Below the pieces are notes generated by a model. The model did no database searches. It saw nothing but the letters and a program-made list of their open reading frames with translations, and was not told the DNA's origin. Both the position numbers and the translations under genes were made by a program. A stretch of 64,000 nt of DNA from an uncultured Sphingobacteriales bacterium (lineage in GTDB: Bacteria; Bacteroidota; Bacteroidia; Chitinophagales; Chitinophagaceae), in assembly GCA_937991535.1 (NCBI GenBank), contig CALKHN010000112.1, forward strand, positions 124,001 through 188,000, given 5' to 3'. Below, in pieces: positions 52,899-62,033 of the stretch. Numbering within the stretch: the stretch's first letter is position 1; the number at the start of each line of letters is the position of its first letter.

Positions 52899-54359
52899 AT
52901 GGGCATAAATCATTCTAACCGGCTTCATATCACTTCCGAGATAGGTACTTTGCGAAGCGTGCTGGTACATACACCCGACAGCGGTTTGGGAAAGGTTGTG
53001 CCTTCCAAAGCACAGGACTGGCTTTTTGAAGATATTGTTCATTTGGATACCATCCGGCGTAAGGAATACGACTACTATACAAAATTGCTTTTATACTTTC
53101 TTGATCCGGAAAAAATTAAAGGGAAACTAAGCTATGCAGATGACCCGGAAAACAAGAGGAATTTCTACAAGCCCGAACACCCGGATTTCTTTCGCTCAGA
53201 TAAAGTGGTGGAATTACAGAACCTGCTCGCCGGCATACTTGATAATACAACGGTTAGAGAAAAACTATCAGCATCGGTATGTGCCATCGAAAATTGTTCT
53301 TACCTGATGCAAAAAGCGCTGGCTCAACTGGAACCGGCAATATTGGCTAAAGTATTTATTACCGGAAGCCTGCCCGATAAAACCATGATCTTCCCTCCTA
53401 TTCCAAATTTTATTTTTACGAGAGATATCGGGATTGTGATCAAAGATCATATACTGCTGAATAAACCGGCAAAAAAAGCCCGGATACGGGAGGCGCTGCT
53501 TGCGAAATACATATTTTACAATCACCCGCTATTTTCGGATTACCAGCACAATATTATTGAACTGGCAGATACCCATCGCCACTTTTTAATGCCACGTGAT
53601 AGTGAAGAAAAAAAAGTAACCCTCGAAGGTGGCGATGTAATGGTGGTAAGTTCCAATCATTTACTCGTAGGAGTGAGTGAACGCACCAGCATGGAAGCCG
53701 CACACCAGGTAATTACTGTTTTATTTGAGAAAGAACTGGTAAGCAAAATAAGTGTTGTAAAAATTCCGCGTAAAAGGGATTATATGCATATTGATACCCT
53801 TTTTACCCAGGTAAAAAGAAATGTATGGGTAATGCTTGGTGCTTTTTCCAAAGCAACTATTCGCCAGGAAGCTGCTGATCCTGTACAACGAATTCTTGAT
53901 GCACCTAAAAAAGACGATTCGTTGCGCATTGTACAATTCCATAAAAACAATACCAACAAGCCCATATATATAGACAACCTTGAAGACCTGCTAACCGATA
54001 TAAGTGTCAATGATCTAAAATGCAATGACAAAGTGCAGTTCATTTATTCAGGCAATAACAGATTTCCATATGACAGCCGTGAGCAATGGACAGACTCCTG
54101 CAACCTGCTGGCGCTTAAAGAAGGCGTTGTACTGGGGTACGACCGCAATGATAAAACTACTGACGCCTTTCGTGAACATGGTTTTAAAATTACAGAGGCG
54201 AAGGAAATGATTGAGGCATTAGAAAAGGACATCATAACAATTGATAAGGTAAAAAACACATTAATATTAATTCCATCTGCGGAATTATCAAGGGCAAGGG
54301 GCGGATTTCATTGCATGAGCATGCCGCTGATGAGGGATGATATGGAGAATGAGGGATAG
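52899..54359 (+). CDS. Arginine deiminase family protein
   Basis: A 486-residue guanidino-group hydrolase. The N-terminus TLRSVLVHTPD, NFIFTRDIG, the glutamate-containing LEGGDVMV, the histidine in MHIDTLFT and the catalytic C472 in RGGFHCMSMPLMR form the full arginine deiminase set. It turns arginine into citrulline and ammonia. It is about 75 residues longer than bacterial ArcA, with an insert around residues 60-110. It lies 43 bp upstream of a CtlX-like gene, which would use its product. Confidence 0.9.
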   Translation: MGINHSNRLHITSEIGTLRSVLVHTPDSGLGKVVPSKAQDWLFEDIVHLDTIRRKEYDYYTKLLLYFLDPEKIKGKLSYADDPENKRNFYKPEHPDFFRSDKVVELQNLLAGILDNTTVREKLSASVCAIENCSYLMQKALAQLEPAILAKVFITGSLPDKTMIFPPIPNFIFTRDIGIVIKDHILLNKPAKKARIREALLAKYIFYNHPLFSDYQHNIIELADTHRHFLMPRDSEEKKVTLEGGDVMVVSSNHLLVGVSERTSMEAAHQVITVLFEKELVSKISVVKIPRKRDYMHIDTLFTQVKRNVWVMLGAFSKATIRQEAADPVQRILDAPKKDDSLRIVQFHKNNTNKPIYIDNLEDLLTDISVNDLKCNDKVQFIYSGNNRFPYDSREQWTDSCNLLALKEGVVLGYDRNDKTTDAFREHGFKITEAKEMIEALEKDIITIDKVKNTLILIPSAELSRARGGFHCMSMPLMRDDMENEG

Positions 54360-54402
54360 GGTATGCGGCTTAAGGTATGAGGTGTTAATTAAACAACAAC
54401 AA

Positions 54403-55305
54403 ATGCAAACCACAGCACATCTTTTAATGATAAGACCGGTAAATTTTGGTTTCAACCAGGAAACATCAGTGAACAATGCTTTCCAACTGGGCACTGGTGA
54501 TGAGGATGTGCAGACAAAAGCATTAAAAGAATTTGAAGGTTTTGTGCAATTACTGCTGGATAACGACATTAACGTTACCGTGGTGAATGATACCCCTGAG
54601 CCCTGTACACCCGATTCCATATTTCCCAACAACTGGATTTCTTTTCATGAAGGTGGAACCATCTGCCTTTATCCCATGTTCGCGTTAAACCGCAGACAGG
54701 AACGAAAGCCGCGGCTCATTGAAACCTTAAAAACCGCATTCAATACTTCAACAGTTGTTGATTTTACACACCACGAAAATAACAACCGTTTTCTTGAAGG
54801 TACAGGCAGCATGGTGCTGGATCGCCAATTCAAAATCGCCTATGCCTCACTGTCGCCAAGAACGGATATTGAGGTGCTGGATGAATTTTGCCGCTCCATG
54901 AAATTTTTACCTGTGGCGTTTGAGGCTTTTGATGAGAATGGAAAAGCTATTTATCATACCAACGTAATGATGTGCGTGGCAGACCGGTATGTTGTTATTT
55001 GCTTAGAAAGCATTACAGATCCGCAGCAAAGAGAAAATGTAATTTCTGCTATTAAAATGACAGCTAAAGAAATTATTCCTATCACCATTAAACAAATGAA
55101 TCGTTTTGCAGGCAATATGCTGCAGGTGCAAAACAGAAAGGGGAGGAAATTTCTAATCATGTCTTCCCAGGCATACCAATCTTTGTCCGCACAACAAATA
55201 CAGGAGCTTAAAAAATACAACAACATACTTCATTCACCGCTCAATACCATTGAAGCCAACGGCGGAGGAAGTGCAAGATGCATGATAGCCGAGGTTTTTT
55301 TGTAA
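54403..55305 (+). CDS. ctlX: Citrulline hydrolase CtlX-like amidinohydrolase
   Basis: A 300-residue member of the amidinotransferase/DDAH fold, started at ATG 54403 (MQTTAHLLMIRPVNFGFN). Key parts are PDSIFPNNWISFHEGG, LEGTGSMVLDR and the catalytic C293 in ANGGGSARCMIAEVF. CtlX enzymes hydrolyse citrulline to ornithine, CO2 and ammonia. Placement directly after arginine deiminase supports this role, since the two would degrade arginine in two steps. A dimethylarginine or other guanidino substrate is not ruled out. Confidence 0.85.
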   Translation: MQTTAHLLMIRPVNFGFNQETSVNNAFQLGTGDEDVQTKALKEFEGFVQLLLDNDINVTVVNDTPEPCTPDSIFPNNWISFHEGGTICLYPMFALNRRQERKPRLIETLKTAFNTSTVVDFTHHENNNRFLEGTGSMVLDRQFKIAYASLSPRTDIEVLDEFCRSMKFLPVAFEAFDENGKAIYHTNVMMCVADRYVVICLESITDPQQRENVISAIKMTAKEIIPITIKQMNRFAGNMLQVQNRKGRKFLIMSSQAYQSLSAQQIQELKKYNNILHSPLNTIEANGGGSARCMIAEVFL

Positions 55306-55312
55306 AATGCCG

Positions 55313-55320
55313 TACTTTTG
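55313..55320 (+). promoter_or_regulatory. -7 element directly before a start codon
   Basis: TACTTTTG matches TAnnTTTG and ends 4 bp before the ATG at 55325. The transcript would start at or very near the ATG, i.e. be leaderless or nearly so. Confidence 0.5.
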
Positions 55321-55324
55321 CATC

Positions 55325-55843
55325 ATGAATTTAGAATATAAGCATCTGCTTCCTGCAGACTTCGATCCTTTGTCGAGAGTATGGATATACCAGGGCAGCC
55401 GTCCGTTTTCATTGTCTGAAGTATTAACAGTTGAGGATATGCTGAACAGCTTTTCACAACAATGGCATTCACATGGAGCAGGCGTAAAAAATTTCGCTAC
55501 TGTTTTTTTTGGCCAGTTTATTGTATTGATGGCCGATGAAACCCATACGCATGTAGGCGGATGCAGTACCGACAGTTCGGTGGCAATGATAAAAGAGATA
55601 GAAAAAAAATTCAACCTGTCTTTATTTGACAGGCAGACATTGGCTTTTGTAATAAAGGATAAGATACAATTACTACCGATGAACCAGTTGACTTATGCTG
55701 TGGAAAATAACTTTATTAACGCAAGTACCCTGTATTTCAATAATACAGTGCAAACAAAAAAAGAACTGGAAAACAACTGGCTTCTCCACGTTAAAGATAG
55801 CTGGCTTGCCAAAAGGTTTGCGATTCCTGCCGTTGTATCCTGA
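55325..55843 (+). CDS. Conserved Bacteroidota protein (often misnamed ABC transporter ATPase)
   Basis: A 172-residue protein started at ATG 55325 (MNLEYKHLLPADFDPLSRVW). It has no Walker motif, so the database name ABC transporter ATPase given to relatives is not supported. The stretch TVFFGQFIVLMADETHTHVG followed by GCSTDSSV holds conserved H, C and D residues that could form an active site. Function unknown. It stands between ctlX and an FKBP gene, each with its own promoter signal. Confidence 0.8.
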   Translation: MNLEYKHLLPADFDPLSRVWIYQGSRPFSLSEVLTVEDMLNSFSQQWHSHGAGVKNFATVFFGQFIVLMADETHTHVGGCSTDSSVAMIKEIEKKFNLSLFDRQTLAFVIKDKIQLLPMNQLTYAVENNFINASTLYFNNTVQTKKELENNWLLHVKDSWLAKRFAIPAVVS

Positions 55844-55866
55844 TATTATTTTATGATGTTCGACAG

Positions 55867-55874
55867 TACATTTT
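55867..55874 (+). promoter_or_regulatory. Candidate -7 element for the FKBP gene
   Basis: TACATTTT differs from TAnnTTTG in the last base, 22 bp before ATG 55897. Confidence 0.35.
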
Positions 55875-55896
55875 ATCTTTATAAAAATTAGTCCGG

Positions 55897-56403
55897 ATGA
55901 TAGTTGAAAAAGACAAGATAGTAAGCATTCAATATAATGCCACAGATGAAACGGGAGCTGTGGTTGACAGTAATACCGAATTTGAGCCTTTGGAATATTT
56001 GCACGGGCATGGCAATATTTTAGAAAATCTGGAAAATGCCCTTGACGGATTACAGGTAGCGGAAGAAAAAAAGGTAACATTGGCTCCGGGTGAGGCGTAT
56101 GGCGAATTTAATCCCGAACTGGTATTCGAAGTAAACCGCGATCAATTTCCGGAAGGCGCTGAGCAGGTTCAACCGGGAACTATGGTACAATCATCTGACG
56201 GACTGGAACTGATAGTTACCGACATAGATGGCGATAAGATTATTTTAGATGGTAACCATCCCCTGGCAGGAAGAACTTTACACTTTAGCGTAACTATAAA
56301 AAATATCAGGCAGCCTACCGCTGAAGAACTGTCACACGGGCATGTGCATCATGGGCACACGCATGGTAATAATAGCTGTGGTGATGGCTGTGGTTGTCAT
56401 TGA
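55897..56403 (+). CDS. SlyD-like FKBP-type peptidyl-prolyl isomerase
   Basis: A 168-residue cytoplasmic chaperone-isomerase. The FKBP core has FEPLEYLHGHGNI and APGEAYGEF, with an IF insert domain in the middle, as in SlyD. The tail HGHVHHGHTHGNNSCGDGCG has eight or more metal-binding His and Cys residues, which suggests nickel or zinc binding. It assists folding of proline-rich segments. It is a single gene. Confidence 0.92.
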   Translation: MIVEKDKIVSIQYNATDETGAVVDSNTEFEPLEYLHGHGNILENLENALDGLQVAEEKKVTLAPGEAYGEFNPELVFEVNRDQFPEGAEQVQPGTMVQSSDGLELIVTDIDGDKIILDGNHPLAGRTLHFSVTIKNIRQPTAEELSHGHVHHGHTHGNNSCGDGCGCH

Positions 56404-56433
56404 TAATAGTGGTAAGAGATAAGTGAATAAGTG

Positions 56434-57483
56434 TTACACAATGCTTCTAAGCCGGTTTTCTTTTTCCAGTAACCTTTTCAGCAGGTTAATCTGGTTACAG
56501 CCGCGGGTGAAGTTATGCCCTTCATACCTGGCGCCGTAGTATTCGTCATTATTAAGGTGGTCGGCTATAAAACGCAGCGCCTGCATATATACAAGATAAC
56601 AGGCCGCATCAAAAAAAGCATCTTTTTCTGCTCCACTGAGTTCATTTTCCATCCCTTCCAGGTAACCCTCAACAATGGCTTTATAATATTCTTCCCTGAT
56701 CTCAATTTTTGAAAAATCTTTTTCCTCTTCACTCACGGGTGAAAGGCAGGTACGCATCATATCGCCCACATCGCTGATAAAATATCCCGGCATTACAGTA
56801 TCCAGGTCTATTACACACAGCCCTTTATCCTGCTCATCAAATAAAACATTACTGATCTTTGTATCGTGATGCGTAACCCTTAATTTGAAATCGGGATTTT
56901 GCTTCATGGCATCAAATCGCTTTACGATATAATCCTGCGCCTTCAGCCAATTTATCTCTTCTTTTGCGTTTTCAATACGGGCAGCATTACCCGACTGCAA
57001 AGACTGAAGAAATTGCTGGTAACGAAGGCTTAGGTTGTGAAAATCGGGAATGGTAACTTTTAATTCATCCACCGGAAAGCCATTCAGCAAATGCGTAAAC
57101 CGCCCGAATTGCTTTGCCGCTTCAAAAGCCTGCCGGGGAGTTTGAACCACATCAACGGTATGCGATTTTTTTACAAAAGGAACCAGACGAAAATAACCTT
57201 CCCCTTCCATAAAAAAAATATCGTCGCCATCACTGGTATATAAGTTTCTTACAAAAAAATAGTCAGGATGATGCTCAGCGAGGTAAGAACCAATGATACG
57301 GATGTTGCGGGCTATGTCCTCCGGCGATTTAAATACATGCTGGTTGATACGCTGTAATATGTACGACGCATCATCGTTATACCGGCTAACCTTCCATGTA
57401 TTATTGATCAGCCCCGATCCAAAGGACTTTACTTCCAATTCAGAAAAATCCAAACCGTATGTTTGCAATACCTTTTGTAACAT
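56434..57483 (-). CDS. APH-family small-molecule kinase, NahK-like
   Basis: A 349-residue phosphotransferase of the aminoglycoside phosphotransferase fold. The N-terminal loop FGSGLINNTWKV, the catalytic THHDTKISNVLFD and the Mg site VIDLDTVMPG are typical of N-acetylhexosamine 1-kinase (NahK) and relatives. It probably phosphorylates a sugar at C1. No sugar phosphorylase or nucleotidyltransferase is adjacent, so the substrate is open. Confidence 0.85.
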   Translation of the reverse strand: MLQKVLQTYGLDFSELEVKSFGSGLINNTWKVSRYNDDASYILQRINQHVFKSPEDIARNIRIIGSYLAEHHPDYFFVRNLYTSDGDDIFFMEGEGYFRLVPFVKKSHTVDVVQTPRQAFEAAKQFGRFTHLLNGFPVDELKVTIPDFHNLSLRYQQFLQSLQSGNAARIENAKEEINWLKAQDYIVKRFDAMKQNPDFKLRVTHHDTKISNVLFDEQDKGLCVIDLDTVMPGYFISDVGDMMRTCLSPVSEEEKDFSKIEIREEYYKAIVEGYLEGMENELSGAEKDAFFDAACYLVYMQALRFIADHLNNDEYYGARYEGHNFTRGCNQINLLKRLLEKENRLRSIV

Positions 57484-57772
57484 TGTTTGAAATTGATTAA
57501 AGGTATACGAAAAACAAAACAGGCCACGTATTTTATACCCTAATCCCTAAATTTTACACAAACGTTTCCGTAAATTGAAGTACTGGCGCCGTGTGGTGCA
57601 AAGAGCGGCATAGCCATTGAGCGATTGCGTGGTTGCACACCGTCACCGGCTAAAAAAGCACTTAAAATATAAATGGTGAATCCGAATACTTAAAATTCGA
57701 AATCCGGAGCGAGATCCCAACGGTAAACTAAAAACAACAAACCACAAGTGGCAAAAACTGACATTTACAGTT
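57484..57772. repeat. Intergenic region with palindromic element R3 and family B repeats
   Basis: R3 lies at 57585-57649: imperfect arms GGCGCCGTGTGGTGCA and TGCACACCGTCACCGG with a loop containing GCGATTGCGTGG. Family B words follow at 57676-57745 (AAAATTCGAAATCCGG). Minus-strand TACCTTTA just before 57483 is a weak promoter candidate for the kinase. Confidence 0.55.
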
Positions 57773-59011
57773 CTAATACAATACCCTTACCTTAATCGTT
57801 TCTTTAATGCTCTTCAGCAAAGCCATAGCCTCTTTTGAAAGATTTTTATTTACATCAAGTACCACATATCCTATTTCATCATTGGTTTTAAGATACTGCG
57901 CCAGGATGTTAATGTGATGAGAAGACAACTGTGTGTTGATCTGGGATAAAACACCCGGAACATTTTTATGAATATGCAGTATCCTGTGGGCTCCTTCCTG
58001 CAATGGCAGCGCCAGTTCAGGTACAGTATGTGAACCCGTGGTAATACCTGTTTCCAGGAAATTGATCAGTTTCATACTTACATCTTCGCCTATATTCGTT
58101 TGCGCCTCTTCAGTAGACCCGCCTATATGGGGAGTAAGAATAACATTGGGCAGGTTTTGTAAAGGTGTATGAAATGCATCGCCGTTTTTTTCAGGTTCCA
58201 CAGGATACACATCAATAGCTGCGCCTGAAAGCTGATTGTTTTGCAAGGCAAGGGACAAAGCATCCAGATCCACCACTTGTCCACGTGCATAATTAATAAG
58301 AATTGATCCTTTTTTAAAATGCTTAAATACAGCGGCACTGATGAGATTTTTGGTTTGCGCTGTTTCCGGCACATGCAGCGTTACAATATCGGCTTCCTGT
58401 AAAACCTCTTTCATACTCTTCCGTGCCTGTGCATTCCCCAGGGGGAGCCGGGTAACAATGTCATAAAAAATCACTTTCATGCCTAAGGCCTCTGCCAGTA
58501 CACTTACCTGTGCGCCAATGTTTCCATAACCAATAATGCCAAGTGTTTTACCACGCAATTCATAACTTCCCCTGGCATCTTTCAACCAGGTACCTTCATG
58601 TGCGGCCTTATTTTTATCGGGAATCCGGCGTATAAGCATAATCGAAAGCCCTATAACCAGTTCGGCAACAGATCGTGTATTGGAATAGGGTGCATTGAAT
58701 ACGGATACGCCGTTTGCTGTAGCCTGGTTAAGATTAACCTGGTTTACACCAATGCAAAAGCAACCGATTGCCTGAAGCTTACCGGCAGCGTTGAGCACTG
58801 CAGGTGTGATTTGCGATTTGGAGCGAATGCCCAGCAGATGTGCTTCTTTAACTTCTTTAATGAGGTCTTTTTCGGGCAAAGCACCGGCTATTCGCTTTAT
58901 GGAAGTATAGCCCGCTTTTTTAAAATTTTGTACAGCCTGCTCACTAATATTTTCCAGCAATAAAATGTTAATTTTCTCCTTTGGATAACTGGTCCGTTTT
59001 TTGTCACTCAT
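57773..59011 (-). CDS. serA: D-3-phosphoglycerate dehydrogenase
   Basis: A 412-residue enzyme started at ATG 59011 (MSDKKRTSYPKEKINILLLE); an in-frame start 17 codons upstream is less likely. NAD-binding GIIGYGNIGAQVSVLA, the catalytic R in NYARGQVVD, E in DVYPVEPE and H in LTPHIGGSTEEAQ are present. A C-terminal ACT domain (about residues 340-412) implies feedback control by serine. It oxidises 3-phosphoglycerate in the first step of serine synthesis. It is divergent from a serine hydrolase gene. Confidence 0.96.
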   Translation of the reverse strand: MSDKKRTSYPKEKINILLLENISEQAVQNFKKAGYTSIKRIAGALPEKDLIKEVKEAHLLGIRSKSQITPAVLNAAGKLQAIGCFCIGVNQVNLNQATANGVSVFNAPYSNTRSVAELVIGLSIMLIRRIPDKNKAAHEGTWLKDARGSYELRGKTLGIIGYGNIGAQVSVLAEALGMKVIFYDIVTRLPLGNAQARKSMKEVLQEADIVTLHVPETAQTKNLISAAVFKHFKKGSILINYARGQVVDLDALSLALQNNQLSGAAIDVYPVEPEKNGDAFHTPLQNLPNVILTPHIGGSTEEAQTNIGEDVSMKLINFLETGITTGSHTVPELALPLQEGAHRILHIHKNVPGVLSQINTQLSSHHINILAQYLKTNDEIGYVVLDVNKNLSKEAMALLKSIKETIKVRVLY

Positions 59012-59084
59012 AATTTTATTTGTAAAATTGCAATGCGAAAATAATAAGTAATTGCCTTTCAACGTTCTTTTCCAATCAATCCAG

Positions 59085-60248
59085 ATGAAAAATTTTGTTT
59101 ATTATATCTTACTGATTTCTTTTTTTGCTCCCGGTTGTTACTATTCCACCATCAAAAAAAACAAACCCCAGTCGCCTCCCGAAAAGGATTCTGTGGTGCA
59201 AGCACCAGCCGTTTCAGAAACGGAATTTAAGCGTTACTACAATGCCTCGGAGCAGTTTTATGAAAACGTGCTGGAACGAAGCCGGTTCAGCGGAGAATTT
59301 CTCGTAGCCAAAAAAGGTGAGATTATTTTTGAAAAATATGCCGGCTATGGTCACATTGATGCTAAAGATTCCCTGAATGCGAACAGCGCCCTGCACCTGG
59401 CTTCTGTGTCGAAGACTTTTACCGCTATGGCTGTGCTTAAACTTTGGGAACAGGGCAAATTGCAGATAGGCGACGAAGCGTCTGTTTACCTTCCGGGATT
59501 CCCCTATGAAGGCGTTACTGTAAAAACCTTATTGAATCACAGGAGTGGCTTGCCCAATTATGTTCATGTAATGGATCAGATGGGATGGGACAGGAAAAAA
59601 ATTGTATACAATGAGGATGTATTGCAATTTCTGGTTACCAACAAAGACCAATTACAGGTAGCCAGGCCAGACAGGTCATTTCATTATTGCAACACCAATT
59701 ATGCATTACTGGCACTTATTATAGAAAAGGTAAGTGGCATGCCTTACCCGCAATTTATTTATGAAAACTTTTTTGCACCGCTGGGCATGACGAATAGTTA
59801 TGTATTTACCATGTCTGATTCTTCAAGAGCTCTTCCTTCGTATAATTATAAAAACAAACAGGAGGCATTTACTTTTTTAGATGCCGTATATGGAGATAAA
59901 AACATCTACAGTACTGCCCGCGATTTACTGAAATGGGAAACAGCCCTTAGCTATGGTAATTTGTTCAGGCAGTCTACCCTTGATTCGGCTTACGCTGGTT
60001 ACAGCTATGAAAAGAAAGGTATAAAAAACTATGGATTAGGGTGGAGAATGCTGGAATACCCCGACAACGAAAAAATCATTTACCATAATGGATGGTGGCA
60101 TGGCAACAATGCTGTTTTTGCCCGGATACTTAAAGACTCTGCTACCATCATAATCCTGGGAAACAGATACAACCGCAATATTTACCAGGCCAAAAAACTT
60201 TTCCCCGCTTTTGGAAATTATGCCACGGATGAAGATACGGAGGAGTAG
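59085..60248 (+). CDS. Serine hydrolase lipoprotein, beta-lactamase family
   Basis: A 387-residue protein started at ATG 59085. The lipoprotein signal ends FAPGC with lipid Cys18. The SxxK motif is SVSK at 107-110, YCN serves as YxN, and HNGWWHGNN gives the HxG-type third motif. It lacks the DUF3471 domain of the other serine hydrolase in the window. Likely a periplasmic peptidase, amidase or esterase; the substrate is unknown. Confidence 0.9.
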   Translation: MKNFVYYILLISFFAPGCYYSTIKKNKPQSPPEKDSVVQAPAVSETEFKRYYNASEQFYENVLERSRFSGEFLVAKKGEIIFEKYAGYGHIDAKDSLNANSALHLASVSKTFTAMAVLKLWEQGKLQIGDEASVYLPGFPYEGVTVKTLLNHRSGLPNYVHVMDQMGWDRKKIVYNEDVLQFLVTNKDQLQVARPDRSFHYCNTNYALLALIIEKVSGMPYPQFIYENFFAPLGMTNSYVFTMSDSSRALPSYNYKNKQEAFTFLDAVYGDKNIYSTARDLLKWETALSYGNLFRQSTLDSAYAGYSYEKKGIKNYGLGWRMLEYPDNEKIIYHNGWWHGNNAVFARILKDSATIIILGNRYNRNIYQAKKLFPAFGNYATDEDTEE

Positions 60249-60304
60249 TACAGGTATCAGATCGGCTATCGGTATCAAAAAAAGGATCAGGTAAGAAGCA
60301 TCCG

Positions 60305-60415
60305 TATACAAAGTCCGAAGTCCTGAAAACCTGAAATTCGAAGGAAGCCGCCGGCTAATAATTTATTTTCCAAATTTTCAAATTTCCACACTTCCACATT
60401 CTCACATTTCCAAAT
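60305..60415. repeat. Family B and D repeats
   Basis: AAAGTCCGAAGTCCTGAAAA (B) at about 60309 is followed by family D words TTTTCAAATTTCCACACTTC from 60372. TAATTTTA at 60420 is a weak -7 candidate for the next gene. Confidence 0.6.
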
Positions 60416-60445
60416 CCCCTAATTTTACCGCTGCAAGCAAAATTC

Positions 60446-61963
60446 ATGAAGCTATTTTCTGCTGCTCAAATCAGGCAATGGGATCAATATACCATACAAA
60501 ATGATCCGGTAAGCTCCCTGGATCTGATGGAAAGAGCCGCCATGCGGTGCTGTGACTGGTTTGGTTCCAATATGCCGGCTCCTCAAAAGTATATGGTGTT
60601 TTGCGGCCCCGGCAACAATGGTGGCGATGGCTTAGCCATAGCCAGGTTACTTATTCTTAAAAACAATAAGGTACAGGTGTTTATCCTGGGAAACACCGGG
60701 AAAAACTCCGCAGATTTCCTTATAAATCTCGAAAAACTCCAGGCAATAACAACCCATATAGAATTATTGGAAGAAGAAACCACTTTCCCGGCAATCTCAT
60801 CTGCCGATGTCGTTATTGACGCCTTATTTGGTAATGGTTTGAACCGGCCTTTAGATAGTTTATCGGGAGCATTGGTTACCCACATTAATTATTCCGGAGT
60901 TCCCGTTATTGCTATTGATATACCCAGCGGGATGTTCGCCGATAAAAGTTCAAAAGGCAATGCCGTTATTCATGCCACATTTACATTGACTTTTCAGGTA
61001 ATGAAACTGGCATTTTTACTTTCGGAAAATGCCGCTTATACCGGCAAAGTTCACATTATGGATATTGGACTACACCAGCAATACTACAATGATACAGCAA
61101 CGGATTTTGAAATCACCGAACCGGAAACCATCCATTCCTTCATTCAACCCCGAAAAAAATTTTCTCATAAAGGAACCTATGGAAACGCGGCACTGATTGC
61201 CGGCAGCCACGGTATGATGGGGGCTGCGGTGCTGGGAGCAAAAGCCTGTATGCGCAGCGGAGCAGGTAAGCTTACCTGTTATATTCCAAGCTGCGGGTAT
61301 ACCATTTTACAATCTACTGTTCCTGAAGCCATGTGCATAACCGGCACAAATGAAAAGTACCATACTTCTCTAACGCTCAATACCGAATATGATGCCTACG
61401 CCATTGGTCCCGGATTTGGACAGCATGAAACGGGAGCAACTGTTTTGGAAACCCTGCTGGATAAAAAACCCCGGCGACTGATTGTAGATGCCGATGGCTT
61501 AAACCTGTTATCGGCTAATTTCCATCTGTATTCAAAGATACCACCGCATACCATTCTCACTCCGCACCCAAAAGAGTTTGAGCGCCTGTTTGGAACTACA
61601 AAAAACGATTTTGAACGACTTGGGCTGGCACTTCAAAAAGCCAAAGAACTGCAGGTATATATCGTACTAAAAGGTAATTATTCTTTCGTAGCCACGCCGG
61701 GCGGGAAGGGCTACTTTAACCCAACAGGCAACCCGGGAATGTCCACTGCTGGCAGCGGCGACGTGCTCACGGGCATATTACTGGGGTTGTATGCCCAGTA
61801 TAACAATGCGGAACAGGTTGCTTTAACCGGTGTGTACCTCCACGGGCTGGCAGGAGATATAGCCTCAAAACAACAAACGGAGGAAACGCTGGTGGCAGGA
61901 GATATTATCGAATGTATGTCAGCGGCTTTCGCACATGTGAAAACCGGTGTTTATTTTACCTAA
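60446..61963 (+). CDS. nnrD: Bifunctional NAD(P)H-hydrate epimerase / ADP-dependent dehydratase
   Basis: A 505-residue fusion. The N-terminal YjeF_N epimerase (about 1-215) has FCGPGNNGGDGLAIARLL and DALFGNGLNRP. The C-terminal ribokinase-like dehydratase (about 230-500) has GSHGMMGAAVLGAKA and NPGMSTAGSGDVLTGILLG with the catalytic aspartate. It repairs damaged NAD(P)H hydrates. It is a single gene upstream of hppA, which has its own promoter. Confidence 0.95.
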   Translation: MKLFSAAQIRQWDQYTIQNDPVSSLDLMERAAMRCCDWFGSNMPAPQKYMVFCGPGNNGGDGLAIARLLILKNNKVQVFILGNTGKNSADFLINLEKLQAITTHIELLEEETTFPAISSADVVIDALFGNGLNRPLDSLSGALVTHINYSGVPVIAIDIPSGMFADKSSKGNAVIHATFTLTFQVMKLAFLLSENAAYTGKVHIMDIGLHQQYYNDTATDFEITEPETIHSFIQPRKKFSHKGTYGNAALIAGSHGMMGAAVLGAKACMRSGAGKLTCYIPSCGYTILQSTVPEAMCITGTNEKYHTSLTLNTEYDAYAIGPGFGQHETGATVLETLLDKKPRRLIVDADGLNLLSANFHLYSKIPPHTILTPHPKEFERLFGTTKNDFERLGLALQKAKELQVYIVLKGNYSFVATPGGKGYFNPTGNPGMSTAGSGDVLTGILLGLYAQYNNAEQVALTGVYLHGLAGDIASKQQTEETLVAGDIIECMSAAFAHVKTGVYFT

Positions 61964-61988
61964 ATGGTATTTTTCAGCCTGAAACCCC

Positions 61989-61996
61989 TATTTTTG
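61989..61996 (+). promoter_or_regulatory. -7 element of hppA
   Basis: TATTTTTG matches TAnnTTTG, 37 bp before ATG 62034. The 16 bases TTTGCCGTCCCAAAAA at 61993-62008 are identical to 8037-8052 at rpmB. Confidence 0.55.
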
Positions 61997-62033
61997 CCGT
62001 CCCAAAAACATAATATACAAGAACTCAACGTTT

